Source: Neonectria sp. B-13 (lineage: Eukaryota > Ascomycota > Sordariomycetes > Hypocreales > Nectriaceae). Taken from it: a stretch of DNA of 64,000 bases. The position numbers and the translations under genes were made by a program. The stretch lies in the NCBI GenBank assembly GCA_002682825.1, contig NOKP01000020.1, positions 1,219,414 through 1,283,413 of the forward strand. The letters are read 5' to 3'. The notes beneath the pieces were generated by a model. That model worked only from the letters and a program-made list of their open reading frames with translations, did not search any database and had not been told where the DNA came from. Positions 22,837-34,773 of this stretch are shown here, one piece after another; the first letter of the stretch is position 1, and each line of letters starts with the position of its first letter.

Positions 22837-24745
22837 GATGGCGGATACTGTGAAGAATCGGATGGAGTTGAGAGAGTTGGACGAGTTTGCAAGTTTAGGA
22901 AGGGAGAAAGATCTTGGGGCAGAGAAGCAGGACGAGGTATGGCGGGGTAGGAGGGGTCGCAGGAGGGTTGGTCTCATTTTGAGAGCTAGAGGGGCAAATT
23001 GTTAGCGCTCAGTGATTGGGCCAATTAGGGCGGTGAGTTGAGGTGGTTGGGTGGGGCGGAGTGTTGCAGTTCCGGTCACGTGGAGTGACCGGGGGGAAGT
23101 TGGCGGGATTTGGCTTGGAGCTCTGCCGTCGCCGCTGCTCGCCATGAGGTCACCGTGGCCATTGTGGGGTCGACGAGAGAGCTCAGGAGCTTTGCTGACC
23201 ACCGCAAGCAGAGGATGCAAAGCAGCGCTGCTGCTCAATCGCCGACGTCCTTCTATTAGCCGCCGGTGCCGATGAGAGAGGGCAGTAGGAGGGCATCAGG
23301 GAGAAGCCGCGAGTCCTTTCTGCACGTCAAAGCTCCCCCATCCACAGCTTCAATGGGTGCCATTGAGCTGCCGATGGTGGTTGCTTGGCCACTGCCCACT
23401 GCCACGCCCACTGCCACGCCCACTCCAGGGGACAGCACTCGACTTCTCTCCCAAGGTTGACGAGTGGCCCGATCCCACCGAGGTGCGGCAGGCTTTGCCT
23501 CAGGATCCATGCCCATTGGAGGGATCTGGGGACACAGCCTGCGCAGTGGATTCTCATCTTCTCATCATCACATCGCCCCCTCTCCACTTCTCATCCAGTC
23601 CTTGGCCCCGTGGTGGCCATGGACTTGCGGTGGCGGAAGCCTGTTGTTTGGCAACTCCGTAAACCCGGCCTGAAATTGCTGGACCAAGGACCACGGCATG
23701 GCTCGAGAGGATGGATTGGATGGGTGGGTGAATGGATGGATGGGTCGTGGACCAATGCCAGCTTTGCCCCGGTTTGGGATGAGGGACTTTTCCAGAGATG
23801 CCAATTGGTGCTGGACGGCACTGTTTTCAATCGGAACCCGTCGCTTGCCATTGCATTGCTTGTTGGGAGAAGCTCTCTGCTTGCGTTTGCTTGCCCCCTT
23901 GAGCAGAGCCACCCAGGATTGTTTGTGTGACGGGTAGAGCGGTGATGCGGTAGAAACCAAAACCAGACGTACCTTATCGTGAAATAATACACCTGAAAAG
24001 ATAAAAAGTACAGGGGAGAAGTGGATTAGGCAGACGAGATTATACACGGGAACTTCTGGCCCAGATGCACGGTTGTTGATGAACTTTGGACTGGTCTTCA
24101 AGGGAAGGGGGAAAAGTTTTACTAGGCCAGCTCAGCCGATCATTATACGTCGCCGGGAAGAGCTGCTGTGTTCAGGCCTGAAGTCTCAGGTACAGACCAG
24201 CACTGAGGTACCCAGGTACGCCGACGCTTCCACTTCCTTGGCTCTCCGTCCATGCCGGGATGAGCTAAGGTCCGTCTTCCACTTTAGCTACGTAGGGTCG
24301 GAGAAGGGACGGCATGTGCTGCATGAGAGATACTCCGTATCCCATAACTAAGCCACTTTAGAATATTGTCAACGAAGCCAACAATCTGCCTCTGCCGCAG
24401 AGTGTGCCTCGTGACTCTTATGTTCGTTCTTTGTTCTGCAGATTATCCCGTAGTCGCGCAGAGATGCTTTCTTTCAGGTGCTGGGCAAGGTCACGTAACG
24501 AAGCCAGCCCAGTGGGGCATCCATCACGTGATACTTGGTCCCGTCCACGTTGGCATTGGGCTCGCGTTGCTTGCGGCCAGAAAGTCCAGGTGTCCGGGAT
24601 GACCTTGGCGCAAGGGGCGACCTGACATATCTCATTGAATATCACCAAAGTTGGCAGCACAACACCAAAGCCTCGCCGCGCGCTCTTGTTTCCCTCGTTC
24701 TCCCATAGCTCTCACGGTGTCTAGCTCCCCGAATCCCCCGCAACC
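22837..24745. promoter_or_regulatory. 1.9-kb divergent upstream region of cyclophilin and ENT3
   Basis: No gene recognised. It contains a 12-base tandem repeat of CCACTGCCACGC type at about 23390-23427 and a GGATGGATGGGT-rich tract at about 23706-23745. Several open frames on both strands here lack any conserved motif. Confidence 0.5.
23390..23427. repeat. CCACTGCCACGC tandem repeat
   Basis: About three direct copies of a 12-base unit in the cyclophilin/ENT3 divergent region. Simple tandem DNA. Confidence 0.75.
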
Positions 24746-26551
24746 ATGGATTTGAACGACTTGAAGTCCACCGTCTCGAACCTGTCCTTGTATGACATCA
24801 AGGCCGGGTTCCGGAAGGCCCAGAATGGTACCCCCTGAGCGCTCTCGACCCGTTGCGCCTCATGACTGACAGGAATGCGCAGCGGTCATGAACTTTACCG
24901 AGATGGAGGCCAAGGTGCGCTTACCTGTCCGCGATGCCGAGCAAACGAGCGCCAGAGACTGACCATCGACAGGTGCGAGAAGCAACGAACAACGAGCCTT
25001 GGGGATCATCCACGACGTTGATGCAGGAGATTGCAAACGGAACCTTCAACTAGTACGCCACCCAACCCGACGTCCTCGCACATGTTTCCACCCATCTGCT
25101 GACCGACGACCAGCCAAACCCTCAATGAGATTATGCCCATGATCTACCGCCGTTTCACAGAAAAGGCCGCCGAGGAGTGGCGCCAGATCTACAAAGCCCT
25201 CCAACTACTCGAGTTCCTCATAAAGCATGGCTCAGAGCGCGTTATCGACGACGCTCGCGGCCACATCTCCCTCCTCAAGATGCTGCGCCAATTTCACTTC
25301 ATCGACCTGAATGGCAAGGACCAGGGCATCAATGTGCGGAACCGAGCCAAGGAGCTGGCTGAGCTTCTCGGCGACGTGGAACGCATCCGATCCGAGCGAA
25401 AGAAGGCGCGAGCGTCCAAGAGCAAGTATACGGGTGTTGAAGGCGGCGCATCTCTCGGCGGTGGCTTCTCCAGCGGTAGCTCGAGCCGATACGGAGGTTT
25501 CGGCAGCGAAAGCGCCGACGCAGGCGGTGGCCCTCCTGGGGCCTATGGTGGTTACTCGGGCGGTGTCTACGGTGACGGCGGCGGCTTCGGAGGCCAGCCG
25601 AGCGACTTTCAGGATTCCAGTAGCCGGGCCGATCGGTTTGAAGAGTACGACGAGTTCGATGAGGGTGAGAGGCCGGCGCCAAGCGCAGCCAAAGCCGCAA
25701 AGCGACCAGAACAACGGGTTGGTGTTAAAAAGTCGACGGAGCCTCCCAAGAAGAAGGAGCCCGAGGTTGATTTGTTCTCCTTTGATGATGCCCAGCCTTC
25801 ATCTGCCTCTAATGGATCCGGGTTCGCTGCTTTGGCCCCGACCAGCACCTCGGCTCCCGCTGCTACGGACGACGACGATGAGTTTGATGACTTCCAGTCA
25901 GCCGCTCCCGCGGCTCAGGTTGCACCTCCCAATGTCTTTGCACAGACAGCCATGCCTCCCGTGACATCGGCAGCCTCCTCGACCGCCCAGTTTGCTGCTC
26001 CTCAGCCGCGGTCGGGCCCCCAGCAAGCCGACATCAGCCAGATGGTCAGCATGTCGTCCATCTCGCCCGCTCCCAGCGCCTCGGGCACCCCAGGCATCAA
26101 CTACTCTGCCTTCAGCGTCCCGGCTGCACCTGCTGCTGCGCCGGCCGCCCAGCCCATCAAGCCAACTGCCTTCCAACCCGTTGGACCCAACTACTTTGGC
26201 AACGTCCAGGCGCAGCCGGCCAAGGCTCCTCAGGTGTCTGGCCTGCCGGGAATGTCGAGTGCGGCGTCCAACGTCCCCACTACCATGGCCAACATGAAGC
26301 CCGTCACCAGCTCCGCGGCCAAGCCTGCATCCGCTGCAGGCGGCGATGCTTTCGGAGCCCTTTGGGGCAAGGCCAGTGCTGGCATGAAGAAGAGCAGCAC
26401 GCCAACGTCCGGTCCTACGATGGGCCAGCTGGCCAAGGAGAAGAGCAGTGCCGGCATCTGGGGAGCCCCCGCCGGCGGCTCTTCGCAGCCTTCCAGCGGC
26501 AGCGCCCCTCCCAAGACGGGCGGCTCTGCGATCGACGATCTTCTAGGTTAA
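24746..26551 (+). CDS. ENT3: Epsin-like endosomal adaptor Ent3
   Basis: Four exons (24746-24827, 24883-24914, 24973-25052, 25114-26551) encode 543 residues. The ENTH domain (about residues 15-155) carries FRKAQNAVMNFTEMEAKV, VREATNNEPWGSSTTLMQEI, and WRQIYKALQLLEFLIKHGSE followed by DQGINVRNRAKEL, all close to yeast Ent3. Such domains bind phosphoinositides and SNAREs at the TGN and endosomes. The disordered tail has Gly/Ser-rich sequence and then the acidic-aromatic motif DDDEFDDFQSA, which fits gamma-ear (GGA/AP-1) binding. The protein ends in SAIDDLLG, a clathrin-box-like terminus. Very short early exons (32 and 80 bases) explain why the start is easily missed. Confidence 0.95.
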
Positions 26552-28174
26552 GTTGGAATTGGGACAGGCCACGACCTGGACCTGAGACTGGGACGGGTCG
26601 GACTCAGTGTAGCCGCGAGGAGTGGGTCCCAGCGGGTCAGGCGGCGGCCCCAAGAATGTATAGTTAACAAAGCAAAGCAATGGGACAAGCATGTTGTTTT
26701 GATGATAGGATCCTAGATAGGCGTCTGGCGCAAAAATGAACTGACATGTCATGCCAGTCTGGGTGTGCTAGTGTTTGAACCGTAGACGGCGTAGTAGGGC
26801 TTTGGCTTCCTAAACATAGCAGGCCATCCAAGTTCATGGATGGCTGTCTAGACGAGATGCGGGTCGCGGCCTGCCAAGAACCGTGCTCAGTCTGAGATGT
26901 GAGATCCTGGCAGGATACAGACCGGACGGAGGCCAGACTGTACGACGCAGAGGCCCAGGATGCGATCCATCGGGTGGGTTCAGTTCGTCGTCCCAGGCGT
27001 AGCCAAGGAAGAGACCAACCAACAAACACTACCACTACGACCAACAACAACGCCATCTAAATCTAAACAAAGACAACTCTCCATAATAAAGGCAGCCATG
27101 GCTCGCCTTCAATCTCGCCCCATCTGCGGCCGCGTCTCAACCCAACCAACCCAGCCAAGTCTAGGCGGCGAACCACGGTTCCAGCTTCCGGCATCCGCCA
27201 TGAAGCGCTCTCACCCAATCGACGCCCTGTCCAACCTCTCCGTCCTTCTGCGCGGCTATCAAAACAAACCCGCCGTCTCCAGATTTTACGCCCCCCCTGG
27301 CCCTGTGCCGCCGCGCCAATGACAGCCTCGCGTCCGGGGTCTGCCTGATGCCTGCTGGCGCGTCTCATTGGCCGCCCAAGGCGCCTGCTTGGCTTACCCA
27401 GAAGCGAAAAGAACGGCCTCTGTGCCGATCTGTAATTAGTATTCGTATCGCTGGGAGGACAAACCTTGAACCTGGCTTTCTCTAGCTTTTGACGGATGAA
27501 AGCGCGAGTTGGCTGCTAGCCAGCATCGACGGTGAAACACGGCGCGGCTGGCGGTGGAGCGATCTGGGCGGCTGCTGAAAATGGAAACATCCAGGTCGCG
27601 TTAACTCTGGCCGTGTTGTGTGAACTTGGGCGTTGTGTAGGTACTTGTGTTTTGCTGTGTAATTGGTGTGGTTCCAGAGTCACTTCTCACTTCATGGGTT
27701 GTCTAGACGTCAGCCATGGTGAATGAATGAATCCTGTATAAAGACTACTCCTCAATGCTCTCGTTTTCTCTTCTTCTTCTTCCTCCTCAGCAAACTACAC
27801 AACAACACAAACAATCTCATCTTTTCCTATCTCTTTTCTCTTTCCTTTCCATTTCCTTATTTCCTTTGTGCCTTTCTCTCTATCTCTGGGTTTGGTTGCA
27901 TCGCCTTGGTTTCTCTCCATCTACAAGCATTTTCGGCTTCACGGCTTCAGCGTCACGACACGACTCTCTACCTGTCTCTCTTCAAACTTTTTCATTACTC
28001 CCAAAAGAAATCCTCTCTTCCTCGCCTCTTCCTTAGGCGGGCCTATCCATTGACAAGATTTCCTCCCCGGCCCCTCCCCCATTCTACTCCAAGCACCTCC
28101 CGCTGCGCACCGCCGGCTCGTCGCGCCCTCGCCTTTCCATCGTCACTCCCGAGACTCTCAAAGACAACTTCAAG
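26552..28174. other. Intergenic region and long pyrimidine-rich leader of the MARVEL gene
   Basis: No convincing gene. An open frame at 26960-27322 lacks any recognised domain. From 27737 (TATAAAG) to 28174 the plus strand is strongly pyrimidine-rich with many CTTCTT and TTTCTC runs, consistent with a 5' leader of about 400 bases. Confidence 0.55.
27737..27743 (+). promoter_or_regulatory. Candidate TATA box of the MARVEL gene
   Basis: TATAAAG lies 432 bases upstream of the ATG and directly before the long pyrimidine-rich leader. Confidence 0.4.
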
Positions 28175-28837
28175 ATGCAATCACCTCCGGCTCTCGGTGC
28201 CCTGGGCATGACCTTTACTATCATGCGCGGCATGCAGTTCATCGCCCTCATCACCATCATTGGCTTGACTTCCAACTTCATCTCTGAGATGGTCATGGCC
28301 GACTACGCCGCTCCTTCGGCCCTCATCGGCACACTGGTTGTGGTGAGTTTGAATCCTTTACTTATTTCATTCCTTCTTCCTGTCTTCTCTCCGGCTGCCT
28401 TCTATTCCTCAAGGGTTGCAAACCACTAACACCATCTCTAGTCCTGCATTGCGACTCTCTACATCGCCATCAGCTACATCCTCTACTGGGACTTCATGCT
28501 CCCGCTCCTCGTCGCCACCGGCGCCGACTCGCTCATCCTCATCGCCTGCATCGTCGTCGCCTGCGCCGTCGGCAAGCCCGTCAGCTACCTCTCTTGCCCC
28601 AATTTCCCGGCCAACGGCAACACGGCCAACTTCATCAACTCGCTGTTCCACAACGTCTACCACTCGCGCAGCAACACCTTCAAGTGGGTCGATGCCGACA
28701 AGGCCTCGTGCTACCAGATCAAGGCCATCTGGGGCCTCAGCATTGCCCTGTGCGTTCTCTTCGCCTTCTCCGCCGTCACCTCGCTGTGCCTGTGGAAGCG
28801 CACCAGGGCCCCTACCCACAAGGACATTGAGAACTGA
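28175..28837 (+). CDS. MARVEL-type four-span membrane protein
   Basis: Two exons (28175-28342, 28442-28837) give 187 residues. Four hydrophobic segments fit the MARVEL topology: about 15-36, 46-70, 75-98 and 150-173. Between the third and fourth lies an extracytosolic loop with Cys residues (SYLSCPNF and ASCYQIKA) and the conserved-looking NFINSLFHNVYHSR. Such proteins sit in membrane microdomains and trafficking vesicles; the precise role is unknown. The frame ends in a TGA at 28835-28837. The same frame stays open for a further 149 codons with protein-like sequence (see the next entry), so the true C-terminus may be longer. Confidence 0.85.
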
Positions 28838-28942
28838 AGGTGCGGCCGTGGGGTTGCACCGGGGACCTTCACCGCCGGCCCCGCTCCCGCTCCCGCTCCC
28901 GGACCCGTGAGGGTTCGGGCCCGGAGTCTCGGGACCGCGGCC

Positions 28943-29287
28943 ATGGCGCGCCAGGAGAAACGGTTCGACAGCGACTCGTCCGATTCGGAGAGCGCGCGCC
29001 AGCCGTGGTATCCCCCGCCCCCCACGGCAGCCATCCGCGTGAAGTCGGTCCGCGTGAGGGAGACGCCGAGGCCGGTTGAACAAATGCCACCGGTGCCGAC
29101 TGTGCCTGCGCTGCTTCTTCCTCCGCCCTCGCCGGCATTCTCAGAAGACGGACCGCGAAGCCCGCTCCTAGAGAGGGTCATGTCTAAGCGGAGAACCATT
29201 ATGGAACGCATTGAAGGGTGGTGGGATCTCGAACTGTTGGAAAAGAGACAGACATTGTTTAGAGGAGCGTCGTCGCGAAGGACATGA
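28943..29287 (+). CDS. In-frame downstream ORF: possible MARVEL C-terminal extension or separate small gene
   Basis: From an ATG at 28943 the frame encodes 114 residues: an acidic Ser-rich start (KRFDSDSSDSES), proline-rich PWYPPPP and PVEQMPPVP segments, then a likely folded end SPLLERVMSKRRTIMERIEGWWDLELLEKRQTLF, which looks evolutionarily constrained (amphipathic, Trp-Trp). It lies in exactly the same frame as the preceding MARVEL exon. The only stop between them is the TGA at 28835-28837; the 105 bases between are an in-frame Pro/Ala/Arg-rich linker. Cytosolic tails after the fourth span are common in this superfamily. Readthrough, a sequencing or strain-specific nonsense change, or an independent gene are all possible. 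Confidence 0.5.
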   Translation: MARQEKRFDSDSSDSESARQPWYPPPPTAAIRVKSVRVRETPRPVEQMPPVPTVPALLLPPPSPAFSEDGPRSPLLERVMSKRRTIMERIEGWWDLELLEKRQTLFRGASSRRT

Positions 29288-29651
29288 AAGGATTTGGACA
29301 GCATGAACTGTTCAGGAATGTAATGAGTCTGGAAATTGCTTTGGTTTGGGTCTGGGTTTCACAACCACAGGTAATGTCTACTGGCTAGATTGGTTTTATC
29401 ATTAGAAAAACGTCAAGAAAAAACAAGGAGTCTTTGGGATATACAAGCATTCTCATCATTGTTGCAAGGTGATAACTCTCAACTTACTAGCTAGCATCCC
29501 CAATCAGCCGTTTGTTACGCCGTAGCTTTCAAGCCAAATTCATCCATCCAGCCATACTTCATAACCACTTCCAAATCAAAATGTCTTCCACCGTCAAACA
29601 AACCTCATATCCCTTCGTCGAGGTGGGGATAGGTAGGCGTATCCCAGGGTA
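29288..29651. other. Intergenic region
   Basis: 3' flanks of convergent genes. Nothing recognised. Confidence 0.5.
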
Positions 29652-31523
29652 TCAAATCAACAAAACTCCATGTCCCAAAATCCGCATGCACTTGGCCACG
29701 TCCCAATTCTCGTCAATCTGGTTCCTTTGGGCCCAGACCGCTTCCATAATCTCCATTGCCCCCTTGACCGTACCAAACACACTAACGGCTCCCATTCGCA
29801 GAACCATGGCCCGGTACTTGCACTCATCCTCGGGCAGGGAGAGGCAGCCGGCAATGCAGAACGGCCACGCCAGGGTCCTTAAACCCGTGTCCTGGGGGAG
29901 TTCGGAGAGGAGTACGGTCATTCGGGAGACGGAATTTCGTATCTCGGGGCACGAAGGCTGCCAGCCTGAGATGACAACATGAAGGTAGGTGAGTGCGGCT
30001 TGGAGCCAGATGATATTGTGAGTGAGCAGGGGCGGGGACTGATCCGTCAGACCAGGTTGTGACGGAGGCATGTGGTTTGAAAGCATGGCATGGACGGGGT
30101 TACTAGCATGCTGCATTTCCAAGAACTCACTCTCCATGACCTCGAGGCCCGCTTTGATTGCATCATTCATGACCTTTCCACGCTGGACCAGCTCGGTTGT
30201 AGACAGTGATCCAGCTCGCTTCTGTTCCTTTTTCCAAGCATCTAGGGCGGCAATGTCGCCAATGATCTGAACCACCCAGTTCTGCAATCCGACAAACTCT
30301 TCCATGAAGAGTGGCCCAGCCTGTTGGACGTGGGCACGGTTGCCTATCGACTGGCAACCGGGGATGACTGGAGCTTGGTACTTTTGCAGGCGAGGAGCCT
30401 GCTCAAGGGTGATGCTGGACATGACATCGACGTAGATAATGTTGGCAGTGAAGAAGCGGAGGGCGGCTTGGTGTGTACTGAACGGTCGGTGGATCCCCAT
30501 CGAGGGCGGAGGCCATTTAAGGCTGTAGAGGCCATCCAGCACCTCGGTCCATGCCTCAGGGGTGGGGATGATTTGCAAGAACATGGCGATGGCGGCGTCG
30601 AGATGCATCCGCCAGTGCTCCTTGTTGCTAGTTGAAACCTCAAAGATGAGCATTTGGAGGATACTCTGGAGAACCTGAAGCCTTTCTTTAGGCCCGGCGA
30701 GACACCCGGCGGAATTAATAGCGCTCATCTCCCGCTGGAGCTCGCGCAACCCCATTTCGAGCTGGGTCTGCAGCTGGTGCACCATGCGGTTGGTGCACTC
30801 CTCGTGCTCTTTGGCGCCGTTGGACAAGGCAATGCTGAAGAAGTACGAGGCGAGGGAGGTGGCCGTATGCCAGACAGCCTTGTTGCTCTGCAAGACGTCG
30901 AGGACCCAGCCGCGGCCACCGGCAAGCATGGGGGGGCGGTAGAAGGGGAACAGGTGGGGGAAGACGTAATCGAGATAGATCATGATGAAGTGAACCTCGG
31001 TGCTGGGGCCGTTCGCGGCGGACATGTCGTCGGGGCGGACGAGAAATTGACTATGCCATGGAAGTTCGGGGGGCGAGGCGCCACTGGTGTTGCTCGAGGC
31101 AGGCGTTGAGCCGGTGTCAAGGCCCGAGGTCGGGTCGGTATCGGAGCTGGAGACGAAGACATCTGCGGACTCCCGTCGAGAGTCATTGCGATCGCTGCTC
31201 TGCTTGGCCTGGGCATCGTCTCCGGGAGCGCCGCCGCCGAGGTTGACGTCGCGGGTGCCAGACTCGAGCATCTCCATGTACTTGCGATCGCGACGCTGCG
31301 AGGCCTGCTTCTTGACCTGGGACTTGATCTTCTCGGCCATGGCCTTCTGCTTAGGGCCGCTGTCCATCCAGTCGGGCTTCTGCTCGTCATAGTAGCATTG
31401 GATCTCGAGGGCGCCGCAGCCGTCGCAGATGGGCCGCTTTTCATCGCATTTCTTGCGCCGCAATCGACAGGTCCAGCAGCCGGCGTTGGAGCGCACCTTG
31501 GCGGACATGAGGTGGCGGAACAT
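29652..31523 (-). CDS. Zn2Cys6 binuclear-cluster transcription factor
   Basis: The ATG at 31523 is chosen; the open frame extends 40 codons further upstream but without an ATG. The product is 623 residues with no intron. The Zn2Cys6 cluster lies at residues about 16-43 as CWTCRLRRKKCDEKRPICDGC plus a final Cys after six residues (spacing 2-6-6-2-6). Basic residues and a Lys/Arg/Gln-rich linker follow. A long helical region covers residues about 170-600 and resembles the fungal transcription factor regulatory domain. It should bind CGG-type half-sites as a dimer and regulate an unknown pathway. No biosynthetic cluster is apparent beside it. Confidence 0.9.
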   Translation of the reverse strand: MFRHLMSAKVRSNAGCWTCRLRRKKCDEKRPICDGCGALEIQCYYDEQKPDWMDSGPKQKAMAEKIKSQVKKQASQRRDRKYMEMLESGTRDVNLGGGAPGDDAQAKQSSDRNDSRRESADVFVSSSDTDPTSGLDTGSTPASSNTSGASPPELPWHSQFLVRPDDMSAANGPSTEVHFIMIYLDYVFPHLFPFYRPPMLAGGRGWVLDVLQSNKAVWHTATSLASYFFSIALSNGAKEHEECTNRMVHQLQTQLEMGLRELQREMSAINSAGCLAGPKERLQVLQSILQMLIFEVSTSNKEHWRMHLDAAIAMFLQIIPTPEAWTEVLDGLYSLKWPPPSMGIHRPFSTHQAALRFFTANIIYVDVMSSITLEQAPRLQKYQAPVIPGCQSIGNRAHVQQAGPLFMEEFVGLQNWVVQIIGDIAALDAWKKEQKRAGSLSTTELVQRGKVMNDAIKAGLEVMESEFLEMQHASNPVHAMLSNHMPPSQPGLTDQSPPLLTHNIIWLQAALTYLHVVISGWQPSCPEIRNSVSRMTVLLSELPQDTGLRTLAWPFCIAGCLSLPEDECKYRAMVLRMGAVSVFGTVKGAMEIMEAVWAQRNQIDENWDVAKCMRILGHGVLLI

Positions 31524-32338
31524 GGCGGCAAAACGCCCTTCCTCGGGGGAAGATAGATGCTGTGAGGTTGGGATCTGGGTTGCAGGAGTAGGGACGCGAG
31601 ATGCTTCTCGTCGGTTGAGAGGATCAGCTTGAGTGCCGCGCAATTAAGGCTGAGTTGTAGGTCTACGTTTCCCCATGCTTAGAGGATCGACATGCACTCG
31701 GAAGGCCAAGAGGTTCCGTGGTTTCTAGGTACATTACGGTTCATTTGTCAGCCTGCAGCGGTTGCCGGAGCCTGGTTCTTGCTTCAGGTACCGTTTATCT
31801 ATCCAATCGTAGTGGTTGTTCACCCCACCACCATCCCACCTCCCAGCAGGTTGCCTCCACTATCGCATGTCTGCTCTTAGCTCGACCAGAATTACCCTAG
31901 ACATTTCAATTATGGCCAACAACCTTCACCTAAACCACACATATATGCTGAGCACCAGACTCTCAGTATAGCGGTACTACAATCATGGCCTGCAGTATCC
32001 CGTACATTCCAAAAATTATAAGAGAAACAGGGTATCGATTATTAACTACTAACTACCTCGCTCGGTCATCGGTGCAGACTCCAGTCAAGCAAAACAAGCT
32101 GTTTGGGCCGTGATCGATCCCAAACCGCAGGACATGCCTCTCAGTATCTCCCACTTTGACCAAACTCAACTCGCCCGATGTCTTATTTCCTTTTGAGAAT
32201 GGCGAGTGCTTCGGTCCCGACGACTACTAAGTACTCGAGAAGACATTAGTTTGTTTCCTGTCCGCCACAGACTTATGGAGGAGAAACGGAAACCGCCAAT
32301 GATCCATCTTCGAAAACATTCCTTCCAACATCATCCGT
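31524..32338. other. Intergenic region
   Basis: Upstream of the Zn2Cys6 gene and downstream of the copper transporter. No gene or clear repeat. Confidence 0.55.
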
Positions 32339-33039
32339 TTAACCGCAGCAGACAGTGGCCTCCTTGGTAGCACTCGTCTGCTGGCTCCCAGACAGCGTCT
32401 CCCAGTGGAAGATAAAGGATCCGAGGTACGCGCCGATAAAAATGCAGATGATGATGTATCCGTTGTAGTACATGGCGAGCAACATGACAAAGTAGGCAAC
32501 AGCAAACTGCAGCATGTGAAGAAGCGCGCGGATCGCCTGCTGGCCGACGTTAGGACGGAACGGTGGGGGAGCAACGGCGCAGACAGCAGCGCCATCGACG
32601 GCCTTGCTGCTGTCGGAGTGGGCTGTGTTGCTGGGGATGGCCGCGGGGGAGCCTGCAAACTTGGTGGCGTGCTGGCGGATGATATAGCTGTCGTACTCCT
32701 TGACAGCACGGCGGAGGGCCTCGAGGGACATGACGAGGAGGAGGACGCCGATACAGGAGCCGGCGAACATGCCCTTGGAGGTGACGTGCCAGGAGCTGGA
32801 GATGAAGCACGAGTCGACAGTGTTCCAGTTCCAAAGCATCTGCCGAGGGAAGAAACATGATTAGCACTCATTCCGCCTCAGATGGTGCAGCACGCGGGCT
32901 CGGAGGCACAACATACAGAAATCTTACAGGAGCCGCCCATGCTCATCGCAGCAGTAGTGGTGGCGGCCGACATATCCATCGTCATGGTGCTGCCCATCGT
33001 CATGGTGGCCGAGGCCGATGTGGACATATCCATATCCAT
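32339..33039 (-). CDS. CTR-family high-affinity copper transporter
   Basis: Two exons (33039-32917, 32839-32339) give 207 residues. The first ATG in the frame is at 33123, but 33039 is preferred because the product then starts with the Met-rich copper-collecting domain MDMDMSTSASATMTMGSTMTMDM typical of CTRs. After CKISMLWNWNTVDSCFISSSW come three spans. Span 2 carries the MLLAM (M-x3-M) pore motif and span 3 the GAYLG (G-x3-G) packing motif. A vicinal Cys pair lies at the C-terminus. It imports Cu(I) across the plasma or vacuolar membrane as a trimer. The CKISMLWNW context resembles the Ctr3 type. A TATA box lies about 170 bases upstream. Confidence 0.93.
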
Positions 33040-34773
33040 TGCGGTTGTTGCGTCGTCGTCGATGTGTTGGACTTGTGGTGGTGGTTTGGAGCTGGGAGTT
33101 GCTGGTGATGATGTGAAAATCAAACAGCCGAGTCAACACAGCTGGTAGGCGACTTTTAAGGCAGAATGGCTTGGGCTTGGAAGAAGGACCCGGAGGACTA
33201 TACGGATTTTATAAAGGCAAAAAAACCAAATAAGAGGCGCGGCACCCAGGTATTTCTACCTTGAAGGATCGCCGGAGCTGCTGCATGTCCTCTTGGCTAC
33301 CTGCATGAGCAGGAAAGCTTTGTGCAGCCGCGCCAAGTGCCTCAAGCCCGCAACGCCAACACGTCCAGGGCCATGATGGATCCCTGTGAATAGCAGACGA
33401 ACCGTGGACCTCGGTGGAGAGATAATGGCGGGAAATGGGCGCAAACCAGCCAAAGTCGACGCCGTTGTCGCCGTCGAGATGGCCCAACTGCGCCGGTTTG
33501 AGCAAGTTTTGTATGGACTGCGAGCTGGCAGCTGAACCCCGGCCGCATTCAGAACCCTGGTGCCAGACCATCCTGGCCGTCGATCCACCTCGAAAGAATT
33601 ACATGATTGGCTTGAGGATTGGCCAGCTCAGGCTTTGGTGAAGCTTGGGTGATGTCTAAGTGAAGCTTGGCCCCCATCCCTCACCATGACGATGTCACAC
33701 TGGACCCGATAGAGCATATAGGGATGATAGTTCCCGCCAATGTTAGCTTCTTTGGGTAAGATTGATGATTCTAGCTTGGCTGCACCGTTGTTGAATTCCG
33801 CGTTGCGCATTCGGCAGAACACCTGCAAGTGGGAATGCGTCTCCGCGAGGTTCCATCGCACCGGCAGACAGTCATGCCATTACCATCAAACAGTTTTGTA
33901 GAAGCGAACGCTTATGTTTCCCCAGTACAAGAACTAACTTATTGCAAAGGTAAAGCAAGAGCCAGATGAATGAGCTTCCCCCATCATCCGCATCCTGTCA
34001 GCTGGCCATTTACTTGTTCTTCCTACGAAGCCGAAGAACTAACCATCTACGAGAAGCCACGAGAAGCCACGAGGAGCCATGACGACGGAGTCAAAGCCAG
34101 CCGCACACCAAGCCAAAAACAAGCCACTTGACAGTCGGACGTAGTCTACCATGTGCCATCCCGCACTCTGGTCTGGCGCCTTGGCGTTTGAGCAAGTTTA
34201 TCGTATGTTGTTTCCCCCCTACTCCGCCATTGCCCTCAACACATCCCACTTCAGCAACACCTCGACCTCGGCCCCACCATTGCGAGGAGCGACAGCAACT
34301 TCAAATATGTACATTACCCAAATGAATTAAATGCAATTATTGGTTTCAAAGAACCCTTTGACCTGCGAGTTCGAAGCCTGGCTCTCGAGTTGATTGTTTT
34401 GCGTTGGCATCGGCTACGTCCTCATGCAGGGATCGTCGGTCGGAAGATTTATCTTCAGGTTGCGCAGGAGGGAAGGATTCCATTTGGTTTCAGAAGCGCA
34501 GCAGCCAAGCTCAGCTATCCATGTCACGAAGTAATAAACTGCAGTGATTCGGAGTGACCATCGCCCGGCGAATCGTCATGTTGCACAGCATCGCGGCTAT
34601 TGACGTTTCTAGACTACCCGTGGAACTCGATGTGCCAGCTTCATGTTTGCTTTCTGGTGGACCGAATCACAAATCCCAACCCGTTCCGTCAGTGTCTCTC
34701 CTCCACCATCCCAACCCGCAGACAAACCCCATTCTGCAGTCATGGTCACCGGTCGTCTTCGTGGATTTTAGAT
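33040..34773. other. Intergenic region upstream of the copper transporter
   Basis: No coding sequence recognised. It holds a TATAAA (minus strand, 33209-33214) for the transporter, and a GAGAAGCCAC direct repeat at 34051-34076. Confidence 0.55.
33209..33214 (-). promoter_or_regulatory. TATA box of the copper transporter gene
   Basis: TATAAA on the minus strand, about 170 bases upstream of the chosen ATG at 33039. Confidence 0.5.

Noticed and set aside
33496..34199. Two copies of a 14-base sequence GTTTGAGCAAGTTT near the copper transporter
   Set aside because: A few 14-base pairs are expected by chance in 64 kb; the resemblance to a Mac1-like copper site is too weak.
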